This document shows, in pieces, positions 27,422-37,964 of a stretch of DNA of 64,000 bases (position 1 is the stretch's first letter; each line of letters opens with the position of its first letter). The translations under genes were made by a program, and so were the position numbers. The notes under the pieces were generated by a model. The model was not told where the DNA came from and did not search any database. It was given only the letters and a program-made list of their open reading frames with translations. This stretch comes from Sulfurivermis fontis (lineage in GTDB: Bacteria > Pseudomonadota > Gammaproteobacteria > Thiohalomonadales > Thiohalomonadaceae). Location: assembly GCF_004001245.1 (NCBI RefSeq), contig NZ_AP018724.1:1976501-2040500 (forward strand), read 5' to 3'.

Positions 27422-30400
27422 ATGTACAATGCCCCCCGCCTGCGCCATTTCCTGTTCGGCGCCCTGCTCGCCCTCGGCAGCGCCCACGCCGACATCACCC
27501 TCGACGCCCAGATCGTCTCCGACGAGAAGGAACGCCTCATCGGCTATGTCACGGCCATCGCCGCCGGCGACAACGGCAGCTTCTATACCGCCGACAGCCG
27601 TGACGGTCTGCTGGTGCACTTCGCCGCGGAGGGACGCAGCGCCGTGGCCCTCGCCGGCAAGGAGCACGCCTTTTCCTCCAGCCGGGTGCGCGGCCTGGTG
27701 CGCCTCGGCCGCGACCGTTTCGCCGTGGCCAACGAGGGTGACGGCAAGGTCGCCATCATCGACGGCAAGGGCTCGGTAATCCAGAAATTCGGCGACAGCG
27801 GCAATGCCGAGGGCCGCCTCGGCGGCCCCGCGGGTCTGGCCTGGTCGCAGAATCGCCGCCTCTACGTGGCGGACAAGGGTGCCAACCGCATCAGCGTATT
27901 CGGCCCCGACGGCGTCTACATCCGTACCCTCGGCGGCCAGGAAGGGGCCCGGCTGGACACTCCGGAACAGGTCTATGTGGATCACCGCGAGCGGGTCTAC
28001 GTCTTCGAGCGGCGCAACCGCGGCACCCTGAGCGTGTTCGCCCACGACGGCGCCCTGCTGCACCGCACCGATGGTGACACCCTCGGCAAGGCCGCCAAGG
28101 CCTCCCTGCGTCTGACCACCCTCGCGGTGGACCCGGTCACCGGCTATGTCTACCTGGGCGACAGCGAGAACGGACGTATCTACATGTACGACTGGGAGAG
28201 CGGCGCCCTGCAGTCCGGTTTCGGCACCAAAGGCCGCCAGCGCGGCCAGTTCGCCGACATTTCCGCCCTGGCACTGCTGACCGATGGCCGTCTGGCGGTG
28301 GCCGACAATGAAAACAAGAAGATAGAGATCTACCGCCTGCCGCCCAGCGACCGCACGCCGCTGCCACGGCTGCACCTGCCCACCATCACCCAGGCCGGCC
28401 ACCTCACCCTGGAATGCGACCTCGCCTACCACGCCGCAGACGGCAAACACTGGTGCCTGAGCCGCCGTAGCGGCGGTGTCCTGCGCGACGGCGACGGTAA
28501 CACCCTGCTCACCCTGCAGGACACCCTGGACAAACCCCGGGCCGCCAGCTTCGGCAGCGACCGCATCGCCCTCATCGACGACAGCAAACTGAAGATCTTC
28601 GCCCCGGACGGCAGCCTGCTGTTCACCTCCGGCGACAACCGCGCCCCGGCCAGCGACCCCTTCGGCACCGGCGGCGGCCAGTTCGACGCCTCCACCGACG
28701 GCAAATTCGATCGCCCCGCCGACGTCTACCTGCGCGGCGAGCGCATCTACGTCATCGACAGTTCCAACCGCCGTCTGCAAATCTTCTCCCACGACGGCCT
28801 GTACCTGGACAAGATCGCCAACCCCAAGTCGCGTCCCTGGCTGTTCGAGGAGCCGGTGACGGTGGCGGTGGACTCCCGCGGCACCCTCTATGTCGGCGAT
28901 CAGGCACTCAAGCAGGTGCTGATCTTCGGCCGCAACAAGCAGCTCATCGGCCAGATCGACGGCGGTGAACTACCGGGCGAGAAGTTCAGCGAGATATTCG
29001 ACCTGGAGGTCGACGCCGACGACAACCTGTATGTCCTGTGCGCCACGCCCAACAACGCATCAACCGTCCAGGTCTACCGCAACCGCCAGCTGGCCTTCAC
29101 CTTCGGCGCCCGCTCCGCCGATGCCAGCGGCTTTGACGCCCCGGTCAACCTGACCCTGCCACCCAGCGCGCAGCGCGTCGTCTCCCTCTATGACCGCGCG
29201 CGCAAACAACTCATCGATTTCAACTACCAGCAGGTACCGCCGGCAGTGGCCGACATCGCCGTCAGCGGCGGCACCCAACACAGCGAGCTGCGCTGGGGCG
29301 CCCTACGCAGCAGCTACATCACCGCCTACCGCGTGTACGGCGCCGCCACCCAGGAAGGCCCCTATCGCCTGATCACCGAGGTGCAGGAACCGCGAGCCCA
29401 ACTGGAACACAACGGCCACCCCCACAGCCTGTACTACCGCATTGCGGCCGTCAGCGGCTTCGGCGTGGAAGGCCCCGCCTCCGAGCCGGTGCTGGACCTG
29501 TTCCAGGCCGGCTACGGCCACTATCAGGCCAAGGCCTGGGCCGAGGCCGAGACCGCCTTCCGCCGCCAGCACGAGGAACATGCCAGCCACGCCGAAACCA
29601 ACAAATACCTCGGTCTGACCCTGATGGAGCAGCAGCAGTACGCTGCCGCACGCCCGTACTTCGAGCTCCTCGCCCAGCAACCCGGCCACGAGGCCGAGGG
29701 TGCCCGTCTGTTGGTCGACGCCTGGCGCGCCGCCGGGGACGATGTCGCGGCCAAGGGCGTGATAGACCGCGTGCTGGCCCGCGGTACTGCCACCCCGGAA
29801 CTGCGCCTGCTGTGCGGCGAGCTTAGTCTTGCTCTCAACGACGCCATCGGCGCGGTGCAATGCCTGGAAGAGGCACTCAAGCAGGACGGCAACAACGTCC
29901 AGGCCCGCCTGTTGATGGCCGATGCCTACATCCGCCTCGGCATCACCGAACAGGGGCAGGCCGAACTGGCCTTGGCACGGGAGCTGGCGCCGGAGAATCC
30001 GCTGGTCTGGCGCCGCAGCGCGCAGATCCAGCAGCGCCTCGGCTCCCACGCCGCAGCCATCGAGTTCTATACCAAGACCCTGGAGCTGGCGCCGGACGAC
30101 CTGGACAGCCGCCTCGCCCTGGCGCGCAGCCACCGCGCCCTGGGCCAGCACGATCAGGTGCGCAACATCGCCCTCGCCCTCACCGGCCATGCCGAGACGG
30201 AAGGCGACGGTCACTACCTGCTCGGCACCCTCGCCCTGGAGGAGAAGAAATACGGTGAGGCCCTGCTGGCCCTGACCAAGGCCACCCGCGCCGCGCCGCA
30301 CCACGCCGCCGCCTGGCTGGCCCTGGCCGACGCCTACGTTCCGATGAAGCAGGAGCAGATGATTCCTGCCGCACTGGAAAAGGCCATGCAGGCCGACGCC

Positions 30401-32434
30401 AACTCCTTCGATGCCGCCTGGCGCCTGGGCCAATACCAGCACCAGCACGGCCAGTACGCCGCCGCGGCCGCACCGCTGGCCCACGCCGTGGCCCTGCAAC
30501 CCGACAATTACGACGCCAACTACCTGCTGGCCGATACCCTGCTGCGCCAAGGGGAACTGAAGGAAGCCTTCCAGCACGCCAGCGAGGCGGCGCGACTGTC
30601 CCCGGCCCGGGCCGAACCCCTGGCCCTGCTCGGTGCGATCTCGGCACGTCAGGGCAAGAATGGCGCCGCCATCAATTATCTCAAGCAGGCCCTCGCCAAA
30701 CAGGCCAACGACCTCGACCTGCTGCTGCAACTCGGCGCCCTGTACGTGGACAACAACATGTTCGATCAGGCGCGCACCACCCTGGACAAGGCCGCCCTGG
30801 TCGATACCACCCGTGCCGAACCCCACGTCCTGCTTGGCAAGTTGTACATGAAGCGACGCCTGTTCGACGAGGCCATTGCAGCCCTGGACAAGGCCGTCAC
30901 CCTCAATCCGTCCGACGACAACCGCCTGCTGCTCGACACCGCCTATGCCGAGAAGAACAAGGCGCTGGAGTTCAAATCCAACGCGCCGCAGATCGTGCTC
31001 AAGGACTTGCAGTTGCAGCCGGTGTTCACCGCCACCTACAAGCAGTACGCCAACGAACCCATCGGCACCATCCGCGTGCACAACACCAGCGGCATCGACT
31101 ACGGCAACCTCAAGCTGACCTTCGACATCAAGGGCTACATGGACTTCCCCACCGCGAAGGATATCCCGGAGCTGAAGGCCAACAGCATCATCGACGTGCC
31201 GCTGCACGCCTCCTTCAACAACCGGGTGCTGGAGATCGACGAAGACACCGGCGTGCAGGTGGAGGTGGCGCTCAAGTTCGTGCGTGACGGCCGCGACGAC
31301 GCCATCACCCTGACCCAGCCGATGACCCTGTACGGCAAGAATGCCATCCTGTGGGCGCGCAGCCACATGGCCGGCGCCTTCGTCACCCCGCGTGACGACA
31401 CCCTGCGCGACTTCGTGCGCCAGGCCATCAACGAGAATCGTCCGGAGGCCGGGCCGCTGAATGCCCATCTGGTCACGGCGATGACCCTGTTCGACGTGCT
31501 CTCCGCCCACGGCATCAAGTACGTCACCGACCCCAACAGCCCCTATGCCAAGCTGGCGGCGGATCAGGTCGACTACGTGCAGTTTGCGCGCGAAACCCTC
31601 AAGCTGAAGAGCGGCGACTGCGACGATCTTTCCGTGCTGCTGGCCGCCGCGCTGGAAAACCTCGGTATCGAAACCGCCCTGCTCGATATCCCCGGCCACC
31701 TGCTGCTGATGTTCAACACCGGCCTGCCGGCGGAGGATGCGGACATTATCAGCCTGCAGGACGACCTGCTCGCCATCCGCGACGGCCAGGTGTGGATCCC
31801 CGTCGAGGCCACCATGATCGCCACCTCCTTCGCCGAGGCCTGGGCGGAAGGCGCTCGCAAGTACCGCGACAACCTCGCCGCCGGCAAGCTGAAGGTAATC
31901 CCGCTGCACCGCGCCTGGGAAGAATACGTCCCGGTCACCCTCAAGCAGGCCGATTACCGTATCGCCGTGCCGGCGCAGGAACGCGTCGCGCCGCTGGTAC
32001 AGCGCGAATACAACCTGCTGCTGGAAAAGAGCCTCGACCGCCTGGTGCGCCCCTACCGCGCCATGCTCGCCACCAAGCCGGCCAACGAGCGCGCACTGAC
32101 CCAGATCGCCATCATCTACGCCCGCAACGGCCTGTACGACAAGGCCTTCCAGGCATTCGACGAACTGCTGCGCAAAAATCCCGACAGCAGCGCCGCCTAC
32201 AACAACCGTGGCAACATCTACTTTGCCCGCGGCGAATTCGACCGCGCGCTGCAAAGCTACAGCCAGGCCGAACTCATCGACGGCAGCGACGCCGGCATCA
32301 AGGTCAACCTGGCGATGACCCACTACAAGCTGGGCCGCCTCGATCAGGCCAAGGAAAAATATGCCGAGGCGCTGGCTTTGAACGGCGACATGAAAAACCG
32401 CTACGGCGAGTTCGCCCGCCTGCTGGCGAATTGA
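27422..32434 (+). CDS. giant secreted beta-propeller (NHL-like), FN3, TPR and transglutaminase-like protein
   Basis: A 1670-residue protein of unknown function. Domains in order: signal peptide cut after AHA (about 23); NHL/propeller repeats (about 30-600, for example GGPAGLAWSQNRRLYVADKG); a fibronectin III-like module (about 602-690); a long TPR solenoid (about 695-1190); a beta-rich segment; a transglutaminase-like domain with the candidate catalytic Cys in SGDCDDLSVLL (about 1399) and HLLLMF following; and three more TPRs at the end (YNNRGNIYFARGEFDRA). It is expected to be periplasmic or surface-exposed. Two small exported paralogs follow directly, suggesting one functional unit. Catalytic activity is not proven by sequence. 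Confidence 0.85.
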   Translation: MYNAPRLRHFLFGALLALGSAHADITLDAQIVSDEKERLIGYVTAIAAGDNGSFYTADSRDGLLVHFAAEGRSAVALAGKEHAFSSSRVRGLVRLGRDRFAVANEGDGKVAIIDGKGSVIQKFGDSGNAEGRLGGPAGLAWSQNRRLYVADKGANRISVFGPDGVYIRTLGGQEGARLDTPEQVYVDHRERVYVFERRNRGTLSVFAHDGALLHRTDGDTLGKAAKASLRLTTLAVDPVTGYVYLGDSENGRIYMYDWESGALQSGFGTKGRQRGQFADISALALLTDGRLAVADNENKKIEIYRLPPSDRTPLPRLHLPTITQAGHLTLECDLAYHAADGKHWCLSRRSGGVLRDGDGNTLLTLQDTLDKPRAASFGSDRIALIDDSKLKIFAPDGSLLFTSGDNRAPASDPFGTGGGQFDASTDGKFDRPADVYLRGERIYVIDSSNRRLQIFSHDGLYLDKIANPKSRPWLFEEPVTVAVDSRGTLYVGDQALKQVLIFGRNKQLIGQIDGGELPGEKFSEIFDLEVDADDNLYVLCATPNNASTVQVYRNRQLAFTFGARSADASGFDAPVNLTLPPSAQRVVSLYDRARKQLIDFNYQQVPPAVADIAVSGGTQHSELRWGALRSSYITAYRVYGAATQEGPYRLITEVQEPRAQLEHNGHPHSLYYRIAAVSGFGVEGPASEPVLDLFQAGYGHYQAKAWAEAETAFRRQHEEHASHAETNKYLGLTLMEQQQYAAARPYFELLAQQPGHEAEGARLLVDAWRAAGDDVAAKGVIDRVLARGTATPELRLLCGELSLALNDAIGAVQCLEEALKQDGNNVQARLLMADAYIRLGITEQGQAELALARELAPENPLVWRRSAQIQQRLGSHAAAIEFYTKTLELAPDDLDSRLALARSHRALGQHDQVRNIALALTGHAETEGDGHYLLGTLALEEKKYGEALLALTKATRAAPHHAAAWLALADAYVPMKQEQMIPAALEKAMQADANSFDAAWRLGQYQHQHGQYAAAAAPLAHAVALQPDNYDANYLLADTLLRQGELKEAFQHASEAARLSPARAEPLALLGAISARQGKNGAAINYLKQALAKQANDLDLLLQLGALYVDNNMFDQARTTLDKAALVDTTRAEPHVLLGKLYMKRRLFDEAIAALDKAVTLNPSDDNRLLLDTAYAEKNKALEFKSNAPQIVLKDLQLQPVFTATYKQYANEPIGTIRVHNTSGIDYGNLKLTFDIKGYMDFPTAKDIPELKANSIIDVPLHASFNNRVLEIDEDTGVQVEVALKFVRDGRDDAITLTQPMTLYGKNAILWARSHMAGAFVTPRDDTLRDFVRQAINENRPEAGPLNAHLVTAMTLFDVLSAHGIKYVTDPNSPYAKLAADQVDYVQFARETLKLKSGDCDDLSVLLAAALENLGIETALLDIPGHLLLMFNTGLPAEDADIISLQDDLLAIRDGQVWIPVEATMIATSFAEAWAEGARKYRDNLAAGKLKVIPLHRAWEEYVPVTLKQADYRIAVPAQERVAPLVQREYNLLLEKSLDRLVRPYRAMLATKPANERALTQIAIIYARNGLYDKAFQAFDELLRKNPDSSAAYNNRGNIYFARGEFDRALQSYSQAELIDGSDAGIKVNLAMTHYKLGRLDQAKEKYAEALALNGDMKNRYGEFARLLAN

Positions 32435-32460
32435 TAGCCACCTACAAGTGAGGATGTGAC

Positions 32461-33012
32461 ATGAACAAGATCATCGCGATCATGCTGCTGGCGGTGCTGA
32501 CGACGGCTATCGCCAGTGCCGAGACGCCCGCTCGGCCCGCCGCCGGCGAAACCAAGACCCAGCCGGAAAGCCGCTTTAAAGGTGCCGTATTCGATGCCCT
32601 GCGCAACCTGAGCGCCATGCTGCCGAAGCAGAACGGCCGCAACGCCGACCCGCGCCAGAGTGCCACCATGGGCATCCGCGGCGCCGAAACCACCACCACC
32701 CTGATCACGCCCTACTGGAAGGACGATCGCAGCGAAGACCCCGCCTTTCAGGCCGAGGTGCAGAGCTACGGTGCGGCGCAGCAGCTGCTCGAAGAGGGCA
32801 AGCTGAAGGAGGCCGAGGCCGCCTTCGGCAGCTTCATCCAGGCGCATGGCAACAGCGACCTGCTGCCCAATGCCCGCTTCGGCCAGGCCCTGGCCCTCGC
32901 CGCACTGGGTGACGGCAAAAAGAGCAAGGCGGCGATGGAGGCGTTCCTCAAGGATTACCCGCAGCATCCCCTCGCCGCCGATGCACAAAAGGTGGCCGCC
33001 GAGCTGAAGTGA
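32461..33012 (+). CDS. secreted TPR-like protein, paralog A
   Basis: A 183-residue exported protein with a signal peptide ending IASAE. A conserved motif FDALRNLSAMLPKQ (about 43-57) follows, and the C-terminal half is helical and TPR-like (AAQQLLEEGKLKEAEAAF, LLPNARFGQALALAALGD). Closely similar to the next gene over its length, so the pair arose by tandem duplication. It starts 26 bp after the giant propeller/TPR gene. No named family is recognised. Confidence 0.75.
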   Translation: MNKIIAIMLLAVLTTAIASAETPARPAAGETKTQPESRFKGAVFDALRNLSAMLPKQNGRNADPRQSATMGIRGAETTTTLITPYWKDDRSEDPAFQAEVQSYGAAQQLLEEGKLKEAEAAFGSFIQAHGNSDLLPNARFGQALALAALGDGKKSKAAMEAFLKDYPQHPLAADAQKVAAELK

Positions 33013-33043
33013 TCATGCGGCGCCGATCGGCGGCGGGCATCGC

Positions 33044-33586
33044 ATGAAGCGCATGGCCGTCATTGTTCTGCTGTCCCTGCTGGCCAGCGATGTATTGGCT
33101 GAAACAGCCCCGCAGGCCGCCGTTGCCGGCCCATCAAAATCAGCGGGGCCCCGTTTCCAGGGTGTGCTGTTCGACGCCCTGCGCCACCTCAGCGCCCTGC
33201 TGCCGAAGCAGCACCGCAGCAGCGGCGATCCGACGCAGATCATGGCCCTGGGCATCCGCGAGCGACGCAGTCCCTCCAGCGAGCCCGGTCTTGGCGAAGA
33301 TATGGCGGAAGACCTTGCCCGACAGCGTGTAATGCGGAACTACACCAGCGCACAGCGGCTGCTGGAAGAGGGCCAGCTGGAGGCAGCAGAGGCCGCCTTT
33401 GCCACCTTCGTGCAGAACCATGCGGACAGCGATCTCCTGCCCAACGCACGCTTTGGCCAGGCCCTGGCCATGGCCGCCCGGGGCGACGCCCAGCGCGGCA
33501 AGGCGGCGATGGAGGCCTTTGCCCACGACTACCCGCAACATCCGCTGGCAGGTGACGCCCGCAGGGTTGCCGCCGCGCTGCAGTAG
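33044..33586 (+). CDS. secreted TPR-like protein, paralog B
   Basis: A 180-residue exported protein (signal ending VLAE) that repeats the upstream gene: FDALRHLSALLPKQ, then LLEEGQLEAAEAAF, LLPNARFGQALAMAARGD and AMEAF..DYPQHPLA. Divergence is concentrated in the region 65-95. It is 31 bp downstream of paralog A and in the same apparent operon as the 1670-residue protein. Function unknown. Confidence 0.75.
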   Translation: MKRMAVIVLLSLLASDVLAETAPQAAVAGPSKSAGPRFQGVLFDALRHLSALLPKQHRSSGDPTQIMALGIRERRSPSSEPGLGEDMAEDLARQRVMRNYTSAQRLLEEGQLEAAEAAFATFVQNHADSDLLPNARFGQALAMAARGDAQRGKAAMEAFAHDYPQHPLAGDARRVAAALQ

Positions 33587-33657
33587 TCTCCTGCCGGATG
33601 GTTTGCTTCCTCCTCCTGCGTGGGGTAACGTAGCCGCCCATCAACGGGGTACCGCAC

Positions 33658-33906
33658 GTGGCCAAGAAGAGCACATCAAACAACGACACCTTCGATTTCG
33701 AGCAGGCACTGGCCGAGCTGGAGCAACTGGTCGAACGGATGGAGCAGGGCGATCTTTCCCTGGAACAGTCCCTCAAGGATTTCGAGCGCGGTATCGCGCT
33801 CACCCGCGCCTGCCAGACTGCGCTGAAGGAAGCGGAGCAAAAGGTGCAGATCCTCACCAGCCAGGGCGGCCAGGAGGAACTGGAGCCCTTCGCCGGCGAC
33901 GAGTAA
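33658..33906 (+). CDS. xseB: exodeoxyribonuclease VII small subunit
   Basis: An 82-residue helical subunit that joins XseA in a single-strand-specific nuclease. The family core FEQALAELEQLVERMEQGD and LSLEQSLKDFERGIAL is clear. The start is GTG at 33658. It lies just upstream of ispA and dxs, the usual gammaproteobacterial order, with six bases to ispA. Confidence 0.96.
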   Translation: MAKKSTSNNDTFDFEQALAELEQLVERMEQGDLSLEQSLKDFERGIALTRACQTALKEAEQKVQILTSQGGQEELEPFAGDE

Positions 33907-33912
33907 GCCCCG

Positions 33913-34803
33913 ATGGACCTGCAACACTTGCTGCGGGCCCACGCCGCCCGCGCCGAGGCCGCGCTGCAACAACGCCTGCCGCCCGCTGACGAACTCCCTG
34001 CCCACCTGCATGCCGCCATGCGCTATGCCGCGCTGGATGGCGGCAAGCGCGTGCGCCCGGTGCTGGTCTACACCACCGGCGGGGTGCTCGGCGTCCCGCT
34101 GGAGCAACTGGACGGCCCGGCCTGTGCGGTGGAACTGATCCATGCCTACTCGCTGGTGCACGACGACCTGCCGGCCATGGACGACGACGACCTGCGCCGC
34201 GGCAAGCCCACCTGCCACAGGGCTTTTGATGAGGCCACCGCCATCCTCGCCGGCGACGCCCTGCAGACCCTCGCCTTCCAGGTGCTGGCGGAAGACCCGG
34301 CCATGACCGCCGAACCCGCCCAGCGCCTCGCCATGGTGCGCGAGCTGGCCCTCGCCTCCGGCTCGCGCGGCATGGCCGGCGGCCAGGCCATCGACATGGC
34401 CGCCACCGGCGGCGCGCTGACCCTGCCCGAACTGCAGCGGATGCACAGCCTCAAGACCGGCGCCCTGATCCGCGCTGCCGTGCGCCTTGGCGCCCTCAGC
34501 CGTCCCGGCCTCGCCCCGGCGCTGTTCGCCGCCCTGGACGACTACGCCGCCGCCATCGGCCTCGCCTTCCAGATCCGCGACGACATCCTCGACGTCGAGA
34601 GCAGCACCGAGCAGCTGGGCAAGCGCCAGGGCGCCGATCAGGCCCTGGCCAAGAGCACCTACGTCGCCCTGCTCGGCCTCGACGGCGCCAAGGCCAAGGC
34701 CCGTGAAGTTCATGCCGCCGCCCGCGCCGCGCTCGCCCCGCTGGGGCAGGACGCGGAGCCGCTGGCGACCATTGCCGACTTCATCGTCGAACGGGTCAGT
34801 TGA
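33913..34803 (+). CDS. ispA: farnesyl/geranyl diphosphate synthase
   Basis: A 296-residue short-chain prenyltransferase condensing IPP with DMAPP/GPP. The first Asp-rich motif DDLPAMDDDDLRRG (about residue 84) and the second DDILD (about 224) are present, with GGKRVRP near 38 and GQAIDM in the middle. It supplies quinone, carotenoid and lipid-carrier precursors. It lies between xseB and dxs, likely one transcript. Confidence 0.96.
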   Translation: MDLQHLLRAHAARAEAALQQRLPPADELPAHLHAAMRYAALDGGKRVRPVLVYTTGGVLGVPLEQLDGPACAVELIHAYSLVHDDLPAMDDDDLRRGKPTCHRAFDEATAILAGDALQTLAFQVLAEDPAMTAEPAQRLAMVRELALASGSRGMAGGQAIDMAATGGALTLPELQRMHSLKTGALIRAAVRLGALSRPGLAPALFAALDDYAAAIGLAFQIRDDILDVESSTEQLGKRQGADQALAKSTYVALLGLDGAKAKAREVHAAARAALAPLGQDAEPLATIADFIVERVS

Positions 34804-34858
34804 CCCGCGGCGCCCGGCGTTCCATCATTAGCGGCTTTCCCGCCGCCCCAGGACCGTA

Positions 34859-36760
34859 ATGCCCAGCTCGCGCGCCTATCCGCTGCTAGAACAGGTCGAC
34901 ACGCCGGAACAGCTCCGCCAGCTCGACCTCGCCCAGCTCAGACAGCTGGCGGACGAGTTGCGCGACTACATGATCCGCTCGGTCAGCCACACCGGCGGCC
35001 ACCTGTCCGCCGGCCTCGGCACGGTGGAGCTGACCATTGCCCTGCATTACGTCTACGACACCCCCAACGACCGGCTGGTGTGGGACGTGGGCCACCAGAG
35101 TTATCCGCACAAAATCCTCACCGGCCGCCGCCGGCGTTTCCACACCCTGCGCCAGAAGAACGGTCTGTCCGGCTTCCCGCGCCGTGAGGAAAGCCCCTAC
35201 GACACCTTCGGCGTCGGCCATTCCAGCACCTCCATCAGCGCCGCCCTCGGCATGGCCCTGGCCGCCCGGCGCGAGGCCGCCAACCGCAAGGTGGTGGCCG
35301 TCATCGGCGACGGCGCGATGACCGCCGGCATGGCCTTCGAGGCGCTGAACCATGCCGGCGACCTGGACGCCGACCTGCTGGTGGTGCTGAACGACAACGA
35401 CATGTCCATCTCGCCCAACGTCGGCGGGCTGTCCAACTACCTCGGCCGCATCCTCTCCGGCAAGCTCTACTCCACCATGCGCGAGGGCTCCAAGAAGGTG
35501 CTCAAGACCATGCCCTCGCCGGTATGGGAACTGGCACGGCGCATGGAGGAGCACGCCAAGGGCATGGTGGTGCCCGGCACCCTGTTCGAGGAGCTGGGCT
35601 TCAACTACGCCGGCCCCATCGACGGCCACGACATCGAGCAGATGATCAAGGCCCTGCGGAACCTGCGCGCCCTGTCCGGCCCGCAGTTCCTGCACATCGT
35701 CACCCGCAAGGGCAAGGGCTTCGCCCCGGCGGAGGAGAACCCCTGCGCCTACCACGGCGTCACCGCCTTCGATCCCGCCACCGGTACCATGCGTGCCGCC
35801 AAACGCGCCACACCCACCTATACCGAGGTGTTCGGCCAGTGGCTGTGCGACATGGCCGGCCATGACGAGCGCCTCATCGGCATCACCCCGGCCATGCGCG
35901 AAGGCTCCGGCATGGTGGAGTTCTCGCAGCAGTTCCCGGACCGCTACTTCGACGTCGGCATCGCCGAGCAGCACGCCGTCACCCTGGCCGCCGGCCTGGC
36001 CTGCGAAGGCCTCAAGCCGGTAGTAGCCATTTACTCCACCTTTCTGCAGCGGGCCTACGACCAGCTCATCCACGACGTGGCCCTGCAGAACCTGCCGGTG
36101 CTGTTCGCCATCGACCGCGGCGGCTTGGTCGGCCCGGACGGCGCCACCCATGCCGGCAGCTTCGATCTCAGCTTCCTGCGCTGCATCCCCAACATGCTGC
36201 TGATGGCGCCGGGCGACGAGAACGAATGCCGCCAGATGCTCAGCACCGGCTTCCGCCACAACGGCCCGGCGGCCGTGCGCTACCCGCGCGGCGGCGGCCT
36301 CGGCACCGCCATCGACCCGGCGCTGACCACCCTGCCCATCGGCAAGGGCGAGCTGCGCCGCACGGGCAAGGACGTCGCCATCCTCGCCTTCGGCGCCCCG
36401 CTGGGCGCCGCCCTGACAGCGGCGGACATGCTGGACGCCACCGTGGCCAACATGCGCTTCATCCGCCCGCTGGACGCCGAACTGGTGCTGCAACTGGCCG
36501 CAAGCCACAAACTGCTGGTAACGGTGGAAGACAATGCCGTGCTGGGCGGTGCCGGCAGCGCGGTGAACGAATGCCTGGCGGCACACGGCATACAGGTGGC
36601 AGTGCTGAATCTGGGACTGCCCGATCGATTCCTGGAACAGGCCAGCCGCGAGGAACTGCTGGCGGATTGCGGGCTGGATGCCGATGGTATACTGCGGGCG
36701 ATTCAGACGCGCCTGTCGGGAACGCTTGCCATCCCCCCCGCCGCTGATGTAAATTCTTAG
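34859..36760 (+). CDS. dxs: 1-deoxy-D-xylulose-5-phosphate synthase
   Basis: A 633-residue thiamine-diphosphate enzyme making the first intermediate of the MEP isoprenoid pathway from pyruvate and glyceraldehyde 3-phosphate. The ThDP/Mg site [15 protein letters not shown] with VLNDNDMSI (about 152-180), the HSSTSIS segment and the second-domain Glu in [11 protein letters not shown] (about 370) are all intact. Full length. It is 55 bp after ispA. Confidence 0.97.
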   Translation: MPSSRAYPLLEQVDTPEQLRQLDLAQLRQLADELRDYMIRSVSHTGGHLSAGLGTVELTIALHYVYDTPNDRLVWDVGHQSYPHKILTGRRRRFHTLRQKNGLSGFPRREESPYDTFGVGHSSTSISAALGMALAARREAANRKVVAVIGDGAMTAGMAFEALNHAGDLDADLLVVLNDNDMSISPNVGGLSNYLGRILSGKLYSTMREGSKKVLKTMPSPVWELARRMEEHAKGMVVPGTLFEELGFNYAGPIDGHDIEQMIKALRNLRALSGPQFLHIVTRKGKGFAPAEENPCAYHGVTAFDPATGTMRAAKRATPTYTEVFGQWLCDMAGHDERLIGITPAMREGSGMVEFSQQFPDRYFDVGIAEQHAVTLAAGLACEGLKPVVAIYSTFLQRAYDQLIHDVALQNLPVLFAIDRGGLVGPDGATHAGSFDLSFLRCIPNMLLMAPGDENECRQMLSTGFRHNGPAAVRYPRGGGLGTAIDPALTTLPIGKGELRRTGKDVAILAFGAPLGAALTAADMLDATVANMRFIRPLDAELVLQLAASHKLLVTVEDNAVLGGAGSAVNECLAAHGIQVAVLNLGLPDRFLEQASREELLADCGLDADGILRAIQTRLSGTLAIPPAADVNS

Positions 36761-36786
36761 AAAATCACTCAACTATTAAAAAGACC

Positions 36787-37161
36787 ATGTATATCCTCAA
36801 GGTCGTCACCGACTTTGCCTCCGCCCATTCCCTGCGGGATTACCCCGGGGACTGCTGCCGGCTGCATGGTCATAACTGGAAGGTGGAAGTGGAAGTGCAG
36901 GCCAACGCCCTGGATGAGCTCGGCATGGTACTGGATTTCAAGACGATCCGTCAGGCCGCCCGCAAGGTGGGCGACGAGCTGGACCATCGTTACCTGAATG
37001 AAATCCCGCCCTTCGATCGCCTCAATCCGACGGCGGAAAACATCGCCGCGCATTTCTTCCGCCGCCTGACCGAAGAGCTCAACGACACCCGCGCCAAGGT
37101 TCACGCCGTCACCCTGTGGGAAACCGAACGCGCCTGTGTCCGCTACACAGAGGAAACCTGA
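36787..37161 (+). CDS. queD: 6-carboxytetrahydropterin synthase
   Basis: A 124-residue enzyme of the queuosine (7-deazaguanine) pathway, converting dihydroneopterin triphosphate to 6-carboxytetrahydropterin. Zinc-binding histidines lie in SAHSLRDY and HGHNW, the catalytic Cys in GDCCRLHGH, and the C-terminal VTLWET Glu binds the pterin. It is directly followed by folE2 (two-base gap), which makes its substrate. The PTPS family also includes biopterin enzymes, but size and partner fit QueD. Confidence 0.92.
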   Translation: MYILKVVTDFASAHSLRDYPGDCCRLHGHNWKVEVEVQANALDELGMVLDFKTIRQAARKVGDELDHRYLNEIPPFDRLNPTAENIAAHFFRRLTEELNDTRAKVHAVTLWETERACVRYTEET

Positions 37162-37163
37162 GC

Positions 37164-37964
37164 ATGACCCATGCCTGCGAGACCATCGCCGACGTCCAAA
37201 GCAGTGAGGATACGCGCCGCATTCCCATCAACAAGGTCGGCATCAAGGACATCCGCCACCCGATGCGCATCCAGGAACGCAGCGGTGGCGAACAGCACAC
37301 CGTCGCCAACTTCAACATGTACGTGAACCTGCCGCACAACTTCAAGGGCACGCACATGTCCCGCTTCGTGGAGATACTGAACCGCCACGAGCGCGAGATA
37401 TCGGTGAAGACCTTCAAGGAAATGCTCAAGGAGATGGTGCAGATCCTCGAGGCCGAGGCCGGCCATATCGAGATGTCCTTCCCCTACTTCGTCAACAAGG
37501 CCGCCCCGGTATCCGGCGTGCAGAGCCTGATGGACTACGAGGTCACCTTCATCGGCGAGATCAGCAACGGCGAGCCGGTGCTGACCCTCAAGGTCGTCGT
37601 GCCGGTCACCAGCCTGTGCCCCTGCTCCAAGAAGATTTCCGATCGTGGTGCCCACAACCAGCGCTCCCACGTCACCGTGGCGGCACGCCTGCGAGGCTTC
37701 ATGTGGATTGAGGACATCATCGACCTGGTGGAAAAGCAGGCCTCCTGCGAACTGTACGGCCTGCTCAAGCGCCCGGACGAAAAGTTTGTCACCGAACGCG
37801 CCTACGACAATCCCAAGTTCGTGGAAGACATGGTGCGTGACGTGGCCGTGCAGCTGAACCGCGACGAGCGCATCGAGGCCTATGTGGTTGAATCGGAGAA
37901 TTTCGAGTCCATCCACAACCACTCCGCCTACGCGCTGATCGAGAAGGACAAAACCAAGAAATAG
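37164..37964 (+). CDS. folE2: GTP cyclohydrolase FolE2 (type IB)
   Basis: A 266-residue enzyme opening GTP to dihydroneopterin triphosphate for folate and queuosine synthesis, able to use metals other than zinc. Family signatures are [38 protein letters not shown] (catalytic Cys about 153) and [17 protein letters not shown] 37164 has AGAGGAAACC upstream and follows queD by two bases; a longer frame inside queD was rejected. Zur control is common for this family, but no operator was identified. Confidence 0.95.
   Translation: MTHACETIADVQSSEDTRRIPINKVGIKDIRHPMRIQERSGGEQHTVANFNMYVNLPHNFKGTHMSRFVEILNRHEREISVKTFKEMLKEMVQILEAEAGHIEMSFPYFVNKAAPVSGVQSLMDYEVTFIGEISNGEPVLTLKVVVPVTSLCPCSKKISDRGAHNQRSHVTVAARLRGFMWIEDIIDLVEKQASCELYGLLKRPDEKFVTERAYDNPKFVEDMVRDVAVQLNRDERIEAYVVESENFESIHNHSAYALIEKDKTKK

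Noticed and set aside
29303-32323. 1006-residue minus-strand open frame
   Set aside because: Antisense to the propeller/TPR gene; Gly/Gln/Val-rich low complexity without recognisable motifs, a typical high-GC shadow.
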